From assembly GCF_005771495.1 (NCBI RefSeq), contig NZ_VAUW01000004.1, forward strand, positions 186,001-250,000: a DNA stretch of 64,000 bases, written 5' to 3'. This DNA is from Maribacter sp. ACAM166. Lineage in GTDB: Bacteria > Bacteroidota > Bacteroidia > Flavobacteriales > Flavobacteriaceae. Shown here piece by piece: positions 56,702 through 64,000 of this stretch. The position numbers were made by a program, and so were the translations under genes. Each line of letters starts with the position of its first letter. Positions within the stretch are counted from its first letter, which is position 1. Below the pieces are notes generated by a model. It saw only the letters and a program-made list of their open reading frames with translations. It had not been told where the DNA came from and did no database searches.

Positions 56702-58048
56702 TTAATCATTTTGCCACCCACCCATCGTATCGACGAGTACAGCCACGAGTTTGACCAAATCATCAATATCGACCCATTCATTAGGCATATAAAAATTGCC
56801 TCCAAGTGAACCGATACCATACGCTGGCACACCTAATAATCGTATAGGATACCGAATATCACCTGCATAATGGTTTGGGTATGCTGTTGGCGCGTGATCG
56901 GTAATATCAGCTATTGATGTACGTACTATTTTACTTTTCGAATCTTCCCAATCCGCTGCTCCTGGATTGGTCATATAACCAACACTTTTGAGTTCTGCAG
57001 TATAGCTATTTGTCGAAGTTGAGTGTGAGGTTATAAAATCATTAATCACTTTATTAGCATCATCGAAAAGGGCTTTAAAGGTGTGCGGTTCGGTAAACTT
57101 GAGCCTAAATGTAATGGTGACTTTATCGGCAATGGATCCTATGCGATCACCTCCATCGACAATTCCGAGATTGACCGATACATTTTTAAAGACGGTCTCC
57201 CGAAAGATTTCGAACAACTCAAGGCAACGGTCAAGAGCACTACCGCCATCTTTCCATTCAGCGGAGTCTATACTTCCTATTTCTAATGCTTCACCGCGCC
57301 ATCCAGTCATGTGTAGCTGTAAGTCTGCAATCCCTTGAACTGAATTTTTGATGTCTTCCAATCCGTGACCTGTTTCAGCAGGATGCACATAAAGCACCGC
57401 GCCTATGTTATGGTCTGTCTTTCTAATTCGTTCAAAAACGGGTAGACTTCCGCGACCACCTCCACCCTTACCGTGAAGACTCATGACAACAGGCAATGAT
57501 TTTCCAGTTTTTGAAAGAATAGTGGCTGCAACGAGCATAGCCGCTACCCCACCCTTGTCATCAGATGTTCCTAATCCATACAGCCTATTACCGACAATTT
57601 TGGGTTCCAAAGGATTGGTTGACCATCCTTCTTCTATCGAATGCGTATCGATATGGGAGAATAGGGCATATTGTTGCTTTGTTTGCTTTTTTGGCCATCC
57701 CACTATATTTACAAAAGGCCCATCTCCAGCCGGGTTTGGTGTCATATATTCAGGATGATCTTGATAACGGCTTGGTCGGTCGTCACTCTCCTCGATGCGA
57801 TAGGGTAGTTTAGACAGATACTCCTTTACAACGTGTTGTGCATCGGCTGCCGATTCGCCCTGAATACTCTGTACCCGTATCAATTTTTCCAATACATCGA
57901 TAAGCTCTTTTCTATGTTTTTTAGCATAGGTAAGGGCTTTGTTGGTCGGATTTGTAGTACTCAGTACTGATAGCACAGGAATTGCTGCCATTGCAGTGGC
58001 TGTGGTCTTGACGAATTTTCTTCTCGGAAGCTGGTTTTTATTTTTCAT
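56702..58048 (-). CDS. M20-family peptidase homologue with substituted catalytic residues
   Basis: 448 residues; start at 58048 gives a signal with an RRKF Tat-like motif (NQLPRRKFVKTTATAMAAIP). The M20 fold shows HIDTH (His132, Asp134) and GTSDDKGG (Asp163/164). The block that normally carries the catalytic and bridging Glu pair (E-E-x-G-S) reads LHGKGGGGRGS, and the last metal His before P-N-E reads FYMPNEW, so these are Gly/Lys and Tyr. Hydrolysis by the usual mechanism looks unlikely. Base composition is richer in G+C than the window average. Possibly a non-canonical amidohydrolase or binding protein. Confidence 0.75.
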   Translation of the reverse strand: MKNKNQLPRRKFVKTTATAMAAIPVLSVLSTTNPTNKALTYAKKHRKELIDVLEKLIRVQSIQGESAADAQHVVKEYLSKLPYRIEESDDRPSRYQDHPEYMTPNPAGDGPFVNIVGWPKKQTKQQYALFSHIDTHSIEEGWSTNPLEPKIVGNRLYGLGTSDDKGGVAAMLVAATILSKTGKSLPVVMSLHGKGGGGRGSLPVFERIRKTDHNIGAVLYVHPAETGHGLEDIKNSVQGIADLQLHMTGWRGEALEIGSIDSAEWKDGGSALDRCLELFEIFRETVFKNVSVNLGIVDGGDRIGSIADKVTITFRLKFTEPHTFKALFDDANKVINDFITSHSTSTNSYTAELKSVGYMTNPGAADWEDSKSKIVRTSIADITDHAPTAYPNHYAGDIRYPIRLLGVPAYGIGSLGGNFYMPNEWVDIDDLVKLVAVLVDTMGGWQND

Positions 58049-58353
58049 GTACCTCGAAATTATGTAAAGCACAGAAGGTAAAATAAATATTTAGGACACT
58101 AAAATTTTAACGTTCAAAACACTATACCATGCACATTTATATAAGGCGACATTTACAAATGCTAAGAGGTGTTCTGCATCTAACAACTTTTCGTGTGTAG
58201 TATCCATTAGATTTTGATGTAATCATTTAAACGTTAAGTACTACTACCTTTCCACATACACACATTTGCCCTACAGGGAGATAGTTTTCCGATGTTTAAA
58301 CGGAATAAATTTGGAGTTAATTAAGGGGATTCAGGTAAAATGTGCTAAATTTA

Positions 58354-58384
58354 AATATATCAAGTGCTAACTACTTGATATATT
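58354..58384. promoter_or_regulatory. 12-bp perfect inverted repeat upstream of the EEHPAKEG-repeat gene
   Basis: AATATATCAAGT (58354-58365) and ACTTGATATATT (58373-58384) are perfect arms around a 7-nt loop, ending 30 bp before the ATG at 58415. It can be an operator or a hairpin in the leader. The 58073-58353 part of this gap shows no other structure. Confidence 0.6.
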
Positions 58385-58414
58385 ATATTTTATAACTAAT
58401 AAACAATTCATATT

Positions 58415-58669
58415 ATGAGTCGATTAAAAGAGATTAAGTATTTTACTTTGGTAATGCTCTTGTTTGGTTTTATTGCAGCCGGCTCTTTGAGCTCTTGTAG
58501 GGACCAAAAAAAGGAAGAAAAAACCGAAGAACAGGCTGAACATCCTGAAAGCGAAGAGCACCCGACGGAGGCCGCTAAAGATGACGAGGAACATCCTGCT
58601 AAAGAGGGTGAAGAGCATCCTGCTAAAGAAGGTGAAGAACATCCTGCGAAGGATTCCGTATCAGGGTAG
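58415..58669 (+). CDS. Small His-Pro-Glu repeat lipoprotein
   Basis: 84 residues. Lipoprotein signal ends LSSC. The mature chain is very acidic and low in complexity, with eight-residue EEHPAKEG units encoded by 24-nt repeats at 58586-58609, 58610-58633 and 58634-58657. Repeated Glu-His could bind metal ions, but this is speculative. Its last bases overlap tail-to-tail with the transglutaminase-like gene, and an inverted repeat lies just upstream. Confidence 0.6.
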   Translation: MSRLKEIKYFTLVMLLFGFIAAGSLSSCRDQKKEEKTEEQAEHPESEEHPTEAAKDDEEHPAKEGEEHPAKEGEEHPAKDSVSG

Positions 58670-60043
58670 TGTTACCAGTTTTTCTGAAACCTCTTGCTCC
58701 GGTTTCCTGTGAAATGAAAAAAACGTTTCTGGGAATGCCGGAGTTTTTCCTATTTCCATAACTGGATATGCGAGAAAATTAATCGGTCCGGTATGCGGTC
58801 CTGGTTCGATTACAAGATCTCGGCCTCGGCTGAATTCGATACGATTTGCCGGATGTCGGCCAAAATAGTAGGTGGCGAGTGCGGTGTATTTATTCGCCTC
58901 ACTGATATCAACAGGCCACCATTTTCCCTCTGCATAAAATTCTGCCCAACAATGATATCCATCGATGCCTCCTTCGTCTCGATCGGATGGAATTGAAGCC
59001 CCGACTGCAAATCGTGAAGGTATACCCGCAGATCTAGCTAAAGAAATAAAGAGTGAGTGAAACTCTGTGCAATTTCCGGTAAGGGCATCGCATGCGTAAA
59101 CAGCATCACCCGTGCCATACTTGCCAGCCTTGATGTATTTCATATTGTCAATAATGTAATCATATAAGGCCCTAGCCTGCATGATAGCACTCTCGCTATT
59201 TTTTAATCTGATAATGGAATCTGCCAACAACCTAAACCGGTCGCTGACAGGCATCAGTATGCTGGGATTCAAATATTTTGCAGGTGATGAATCTTCTTCG
59301 TAGGGCTTTTTCTCTTGCCTTTTGACATCATAGACAAGTTCTAATTTCTTACCGCTATGTTCTGGAGAAAGTTCCATATAGAATATAGAATTTCCGTTGT
59401 TCTTCTCCTCGAGTATTTGATATTCGGCAGGAGCTTCAATCTTCAATAATTCAACAGTTTGAAAGCGATCGCTCTGCGGAACTGGAATCCATATTTTAGC
59501 CGGTGCTTCCATTTTCGGTAGGGTAACCTCATATTGAAACTCAAATTTGTCTTCTCCTTCGATGACTCCTAGTAAATCAGATGTTGCGTCTTGCACAGGC
59601 ATTCTATACCAAGTTTTGTCCTTGCGCTGTTTCCAAGCGTAAAAAGGTTTACCATTGATCTTGTGTAGGGTCGTTTCAGTTACGGTCATGCTACCGGGGT
59701 CTCCTTCTAAGAAAAAATCTACATCGTACACATCTCCATTTATATCGGCAAGATCAACACATGCAAAATGACGTTGAGGGCCTAAATTTGAAAGGTATTC
59801 TGTATGTACCCGTACCAATTGAAGGCGTAATTCTTTTCCTTCTGCGGTCATGTTAAAATACCCATCCCCTTCTGCTACCTTTTTCTTGATATTGGCTTTA
59901 ATACCAAATTCTATATCAGCAGTAACCACCTTAGGAATGTTATTGTCCGCAATCGTTTTTTCTTCTTCTTTCTTCTTTGTGCTTGAATTGCAGGCCATCG
60001 CTGTTGCTAGCACAAATACCAAAATAATCCGAGTGTATTTCAT
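58661..60043 (-). CDS. Transglutaminase-like lipoprotein
   Basis: 460 residues. Lipobox AMAC. The C-terminal half holds a transglutaminase-like Cys-His-Asp triad: GNCTEFHSLFISLARSAGIP, DGYHCWAEFYAEG and KWWPVDISEA. The N-terminal half (residues ~30-270) is a beta-rich domain of unknown type. The family often acts as a peptidase or amidase in the periplasm. Elevated G+C relative to neighbours by eye. Confidence 0.85.
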   Translation of the reverse strand: MKYTRIILVFVLATAMACNSSTKKKEEEKTIADNNIPKVVTADIEFGIKANIKKKVAEGDGYFNMTAEGKELRLQLVRVHTEYLSNLGPQRHFACVDLADINGDVYDVDFFLEGDPGSMTVTETTLHKINGKPFYAWKQRKDKTWYRMPVQDATSDLLGVIEGEDKFEFQYEVTLPKMEAPAKIWIPVPQSDRFQTVELLKIEAPAEYQILEEKNNGNSIFYMELSPEHSGKKLELVYDVKRQEKKPYEEDSSPAKYLNPSILMPVSDRFRLLADSIIRLKNSESAIMQARALYDYIIDNMKYIKAGKYGTGDAVYACDALTGNCTEFHSLFISLARSAGIPSRFAVGASIPSDRDEGGIDGYHCWAEFYAEGKWWPVDISEANKYTALATYYFGRHPANRIEFSRGRDLVIEPGPHTGPINFLAYPVMEIGKTPAFPETFFSFHRKPEQEVSEKLVTLP

Positions 60044-60319
60044 TCTATGATAGGATTAATATTTTTATGAATTTACAATATTTCCACCGTTCTCCAACTA
60101 CAGATGTTTGTCTCCGGAATCTTCTTTGGTTGCCATTGCTATTCATTTTTAGGTACTCACTTGGCGAAGTATCAAATATCCTAGAAACTATATGTATTTT
60201 TCACAATATGCTCTAGGTTCGGTCAAGAAAATTTCAACTATTCCATTTTTATGGATTTTAGTTTTTTTTATAAAGAATAGTTACATTCCCATACTAATAG
60301 TAAATATTCAATTTTTTCA

Positions 60320-62509
60320 ATGGGAAAAATTCAAAAGTTCGGGACCTTTAGTGGTGTTTTTACACCTTCTATCCTTACAATTGTAGGGGTTATTATGTAT
60401 ATGCGTCTCGGCTGGGTTGTTGGTAATGCCGGACTTATTGGAGCCATTGCCATCATATTAATTGCGCACCTTATTGCGGTTACAACGGGTTTAAGTGTAT
60501 CATCAGTAGCTACGGACAAAAAAATAGGCGCCGGCGGTATTTATTATGTACTATCACGTAGCATGGGAATTCCAATAGGTGGATCTATAGGTATCGCATT
60601 ATCGGTAGGAACTGCATTTTCAATTGCCTTATATTTAATAGGTTTTGCAGAGAGCTTTAATGCCTTTTTTGGCTTTGGTATGACCATTAATGATTTTAGA
60701 TTAACAGGTACTTTAGCATTAATTGCGCTTACCCTGTTAGCATTAATAAGCACCTCTGCCGCGCTGAAGTCACAATATTTCATTTTGGCTGCTATTATTA
60801 TTTCTCTGGTTTCTATCTTTTTTGGTACATCAGGGTTTACACCAAATAGCATTCCTCTTTTCTCTTCTAATGATACAGTTCCTTTAGAGGTAGTATTTGC
60901 TGTATTTTTCCCTGCGGTCACCGGTTTTACTGCGGGTATTGCCATGAGTGGTGACCTAAAAGACCCTAAACAATCTATTCCTCGTGGAACGTTATTAGCC
61001 ATTGGTGGCGGTCTTGTAATCTATCTTGCACTTGCCGTATTTTTAGCGGTAACTGTCGATGTTGAAGCCTTAAAAACAGATTATAATATTTTAATGAACA
61101 TAGCGCTATTTGCGCCTGCAGTTGTTGCCGGAATTTGGGGCGCTACCCTTTCCTCTGCATTGGGTGGTATTCTTGGAGGGCCAAGAATAATACAAGCCAT
61201 GTCTATTGATAAGGTTACGCCTAAACTATTTGGTTTTGGTAAGGGAAAAAATAATGAGCCCGTAAATGCGCTGCTATTGGTTTTTATCATCGCCGAAGCC
61301 GGAATTTTGATTGGTGAATTGGATATTATTGCACGCGTGGTTTCTATGTTTTACCTCACGGCATATGGTTTTATTAATATTTCATTTTTCTTAGAAAGTT
61401 GGGCAAACCCTGACTTTCAACCCACATTTAAAATTAAGCGCTGGATTGGCCTACTTGGTTTTATTGCATGTTTTACGGTGATGTTCAAGCTAGACATGGT
61501 TGCTATGCTCGCTGCACTAGCTGTTATTGGAGGATTATATTTTGGATTACAGCAAAAAGAAGTGAAATTACAATCTAACGATGTTTGGCGAAGTGTTTGG
61601 GAAAATGTGGTGAACAAAGGATTAAAAAGAATAGATGCCCGCGTGGTTAATAAAGACTCCCATTGGAACCCAAATGTTATTCTGTTTAGTGGACAAAGTA
61701 CCCATCAATCTTATTTATTAGAGCTGGCCAAAACCATTTCTGGACGAACGGGTATCGTTACCAATTTTAAACTTATTCTCGATAAAAAAAATACTAAGCC
61801 ATTTAAAAAAACCGAACAGGTTATTAGAGATGACAATTTTAAAGATCTTGGTATTTTTGCACGACAAATAAAAGTCGATAATATTTATAAAGGAATTACC
61901 AATATAGCCACAACGTTTGGGTTTTCTGGTGTTGAACCCAATACCATAATGATGGGCTGGCCTAAAGGCCTGGAAAGTTCAGAAGAATATGCAGAAATGA
62001 CGCAGACACTCTTGTACTTGGATTATAATTTATTGTATTTGGATTTTGATAGAAAAACAAAGTTTGGTAGCTATAATTCGGTAGATCTTTGGTGGCGTGA
62101 AACGGATAGTAAAAATGCCGAAATGATGTTAAATATTGCGCGATTTATCATTGCTTCTCCTAAATGGAATAATACAAATATCCGCGTTCTGTTTGTAAAC
62201 AATAACAATGTAGACAGTGCTTTAATCCACTCTAAAATTTCTGAACTTGTTGAGGATTTAAGGGTTAATGTAGAAATTATCATTATTAATAATGCGGTAG
62301 AACAAGAATCATTTTATACTATAATTAAGAAGCATTCTAAAAGTACAGATTTAACATTAGTAGGTATCCCCAATTATAAAATAGAAAAACAAGCTGAATT
62401 TGTGCTTAAAACCAATCAGTTATTTGAAGCTATAGGCTCTACCCTTTTGGTAAAGGCAGCTAATAATTTTAATGTACTGGACTTGGATTTTATTAAAGAA
62501 AAGGCATAA
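60320..62509 (+). CDS. Cation-chloride cotransporter-like (SLC12/amino acid permease superfamily) membrane protein
   Basis: 729 residues. Twelve or so membrane helices from residue 15 to ~420 with the motifs FTPSILTIVGVIMYMRLGWV, GAGGIYYVLSRSMGIPIGG and FPAVTGFTAGIAMSGDLKDP typical of SLC12 transporters. A soluble C-terminal domain of ~290 residues (ILFSGQSTHQSYLLELAKTI) follows, as in that family. Expected to move K+ or Na+ with Cl- or an organic ion. No neighbour suggests the substrate. Confidence 0.85.
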   Translation: MGKIQKFGTFSGVFTPSILTIVGVIMYMRLGWVVGNAGLIGAIAIILIAHLIAVTTGLSVSSVATDKKIGAGGIYYVLSRSMGIPIGGSIGIALSVGTAFSIALYLIGFAESFNAFFGFGMTINDFRLTGTLALIALTLLALISTSAALKSQYFILAAIIISLVSIFFGTSGFTPNSIPLFSSNDTVPLEVVFAVFFPAVTGFTAGIAMSGDLKDPKQSIPRGTLLAIGGGLVIYLALAVFLAVTVDVEALKTDYNILMNIALFAPAVVAGIWGATLSSALGGILGGPRIIQAMSIDKVTPKLFGFGKGKNNEPVNALLLVFIIAEAGILIGELDIIARVVSMFYLTAYGFINISFFLESWANPDFQPTFKIKRWIGLLGFIACFTVMFKLDMVAMLAALAVIGGLYFGLQQKEVKLQSNDVWRSVWENVVNKGLKRIDARVVNKDSHWNPNVILFSGQSTHQSYLLELAKTISGRTGIVTNFKLILDKKNTKPFKKTEQVIRDDNFKDLGIFARQIKVDNIYKGITNIATTFGFSGVEPNTIMMGWPKGLESSEEYAEMTQTLLYLDYNLLYLDFDRKTKFGSYNSVDLWWRETDSKNAEMMLNIARFIIASPKWNNTNIRVLFVNNNNVDSALIHSKISELVEDLRVNVEIIIINNAVEQESFYTIIKKHSKSTDLTLVGIPNYKIEKQAEFVLKTNQLFEAIGSTLLVKAANNFNVLDLDFIKEKA

Positions 62510-63074
62510 TACATATCAATTCTACAACTCAAGTAAAATTTTTAGTTAGTTTAAAAAACTGCTTCAAAATTACGGTACACCTATATTTTAATGACTGGTC
62601 ATTTTATGCTAAGAAATTCATGTATTTCGTTACTCCGGTACCACTCCACTCCTGCCGTCGCGTAACGGAATACGTGTTTATTCAATACTACCTTATTGTT
62701 TTCTAAAGGTATTCACGAACTAAGTATTTTGAGCAAGCTTTTGCCTAAAAATTGTACGTAACTCCAAAGAACTGTATTTAACTTTTCCTAAGCAATGTTA
62801 CATAACGTAATCTGTTTTGGTCTAATTATATGATTAAAGCTTTAAAATTTACGATTTGTAAACTTAAGATGTATTCGATATTCTATCAAAACCGTTATAG
62901 GATTTGTAAAGATCGACTACTTAATCACCATTCAAATAATTAGAATGAAATTCAGTTATTATCAACAACCGCTATCTAAAAAGTTCCTTACGCACTGACA
63001 AATCATACATAAAATAATTTAGTCCAAAACTACTATCTTTAACTAAAAAACGGTTAGAACTAAGAAATACTCTT
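62510..63074. other. Non-coding gap with dispersed repeat copy 3
   Basis: No gene-like frame. It holds a diverged third copy of the dispersed repeat (62635-62815). Nothing else recognised. A TATCTTTA sequence shortly before the hydrolase start is only a near match to the -7 consensus. Confidence 0.55.
62635..62815. repeat. Dispersed degenerate repeat, copy 3 (diverged)
   Basis: Shares CCACTCCACTCCTGCCGTCG and the end CTAAGCAATGTTACATAACG with copies 1 and 2; the AGAAGAAACTTTTTAG core is mostly lost (TTCTAAAGGT instead). The ACATAACG end is the reverse complement of the CGTTATGT core in the 42- and 47-kb hairpin repeats. Confidence 0.45.
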
Positions 63075-63872
63075 ATGCTAAAAAAATTAATTGCAAGAAA
63101 TAATATAACAATACATGGTGTTGGTAAAAAACCGATGTTAATGGTTCATGGATATGGATGCGATCAGAATATGTGGAGATTCATTACGCCCGAATTTAAA
63201 GACGACTATCAAATAATCCTTATTGATCTTGTAGGCTCAGGAAAGTCTGATGAAAATGCGTATGATTATGATAAGTATAGTTCGCTCGAAGGCTATGCTG
63301 ATGATATAGTCGAAATTTGTGATGCGTTAGACTTAAAGGATGTATGTTTTGTTGGGCATTCTGTTAGTGCTATGATAGGAGCACTTGCTGTTTTAAAAAA
63401 GCCTTCTGTTTTTAAAAAATTAATTATGATTGCGCCATCTCCAAGGTATATTAATGATAATCATTATTTGGGTGGTTTTTCTCAAAAAGATATAGATGAA
63501 CTTATGGAAACCCTAGATTCTAATTACTTAGGCTGGTCTAGTGCTATGGCACCTATTATTATGGGTAATGCGGATAGACCCGAATTAACAGAAGAGTTAG
63601 AACACAGTTTTTGCCAAAGCAATCCTGCAATAGCAAAGCATTTTGCTAAAGTCACTTTCTTAGGAGATAACAGAAGTGATCTTGAAAAGCTTACTACCGA
63701 AACGCTTATTCTGCAAAGTAAATCAGACGTTATTGCATCAATTGAAGTAGGGCGGTATGTACACAATCATATAGCTAATAGTACATTGGTCATATTAGAT
63801 GCAACAGGTCATTGTCCGCACCTTACGGCTCCTAACCAAACTATTGAGGCGATGAAAAAATATTTATTATGA
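63075..63872 (+). CDS. RsbQ-like alpha/beta hydrolase
   Basis: 265 residues. Catalytic triad Ser96 in FVGHSVSAMIG, Asp218 in LQSKSDVIAS and His246 in DATGHCPHLT, the same layout and almost the same numbering as Bacillus subtilis RsbQ, a stress-pathway sensor hydrolase. The oxyanion HGYGCDQNMWR is also present. Its stop overlaps the ATG of a PAS-domain gene (ATGA), mirroring the RsbQ-RsbP pairing in Bacillus. It probably senses or hydrolyses a small signal that the PAS partner reads. Confidence 0.88.
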   Translation: MLKKLIARNNITIHGVGKKPMLMVHGYGCDQNMWRFITPEFKDDYQIILIDLVGSGKSDENAYDYDKYSSLEGYADDIVEICDALDLKDVCFVGHSVSAMIGALAVLKKPSVFKKLIMIAPSPRYINDNHYLGGFSQKDIDELMETLDSNYLGWSSAMAPIIMGNADRPELTEELEHSFCQSNPAIAKHFAKVTFLGDNRSDLEKLTTETLILQSKSDVIASIEVGRYVHNHIANSTLVILDATGHCPHLTAPNQTIEAMKKYLL

Positions 63873-64000
63873 GTATAAAGTACCAAACCACAATGAATTA
63901 TACTATAGATTATAAAGAACTTTTAAACACATCTCCCTGTGGTTATTTTTGTTCACTACCTGATGGCACCATCATTGATTCGAACAAAAGATTTTTAGAA
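63869..64000 (+). CDS. PAS-domain signalling protein (3' partial)
   Basis: 44 residues visible before the window ends. They read as the start of a PAS domain (LLNTSPCGYFCSLPDGTIID then SNKRFLE). It overlaps the hydrolase by 4 bases and is therefore translationally coupled to it. The downstream effector (kinase, phosphatase or cyclase) is outside the window. In Bacillus the RsbQ partner RsbP is a PAS-PP2C phosphatase; in Bacteroidota it may be a histidine kinase. Confidence 0.75.
   Translation, partial: MSIKYQTTMNYTIDYKELLNTSPCGYFCSLPDGTIIDSNKRFLE

Noticed and set aside
58586..58657. Tandem 24-nt repeats as a possible CRISPR array
   Set aside because: The units are contiguous with no spacers and encode in-frame EEHPAKEG repeats, so they are coding tandem repeats.
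60192..60386. Small hydrophobic frame overlapping the start of the cation-chloride cotransporter
   Set aside because: It reads the cotransporter's N-terminal bases in another frame and has no independent support.

Overview
The window looks like a chromosome segment of a marine-type Flavobacteriaceae bacterium (Bacteroidota). The base composition is AT-rich. There are many lipoproteins with an L/V-x-S-C lipobox and several -7 boxes of the TAnnTTTG type. Family content also fits: an E1 alpha-beta fusion, DUF4251, DUF1835, DUF1080, TlpA-DUF4369, a glycine-zipper OmpA lipoprotein and a MutS2 without a Smr domain. No tRNA, rRNA, CRISPR array, integrase or intact transposase was seen. Taxon and functions are inferred from sequence reading alone.

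Layout. 0-10 kb: rhomboid protease (cut at the left edge), an LVIVD-repeat lipoprotein, a TlpA-like thioredoxin, a small outer-membrane protein, a large FAD/Fe-S oxidoreductase, chorismate synthase (aroC) and a dicarboxylate/glutamate symporter. 10.1-12 kb is a decayed zone with two adjacent minus-strand pseudogenes (DUF1206-like and DUF748-like). 12-25 kb is housekeeping: DCC thiol oxidoreductase, mutS2, ung and a response regulator; then a minus-strand run of 2OG-Fe(II) oxygenase, SUI1-like factor, DUF1835 protein, nucleoside phosphorylase, ppk1 and an NMT1/THI5-like binding protein; then the E1 fusion, a lipocalin-like lipoprotein and an OmpA lipoprotein.

25.9-31.7 kb is the most interesting functional unit: a tightly packed seven-gene operon with an FAD oxidoreductase, a methyltransferase, a type III polyketide synthase, a FabL-like enoyl reductase, a FabZ-like dehydratase, a beta-ketoacyl-ACP synthase and a dedicated acyl carrier protein. 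Together they suggest a dedicated fatty-acyl supply feeding a type III PKS, with oxidation and methylation tailoring.

31.7-42 kb: TerC, a nitroreductase pseudogene, a ribosome hibernation-type factor, small unknown proteins, a DUF4251 lipoprotein, a PD40 propeller protein, a SlyD-like FKBP, a DUF1080/TlpA/BNR-like lipoprotein trio, guanine deaminase and a cold-shock protein. 42-64 kb is accessory and mosaic, with long non-coding gaps. It holds a DUF1080 lipoprotein and a propeller-cupredoxin protein flanked on both sides by related hairpin repeats, a sulfatase with an altered active-site motif, two secreted Cys/His proteins, an unknown secreted protein, a 2,4-dienoyl-CoA reductase-like enzyme, an M20-like protein lacking expected catalytic residues, a His-Pro repeat lipoprotein, a transglutaminase-like lipoprotein, a cation-chloride cotransporter-like protein, and at the right edge an RsbQ-like hydrolase translationally coupled to a PAS-domain gene. 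Several degenerate repeat families occupy the gaps of this half.
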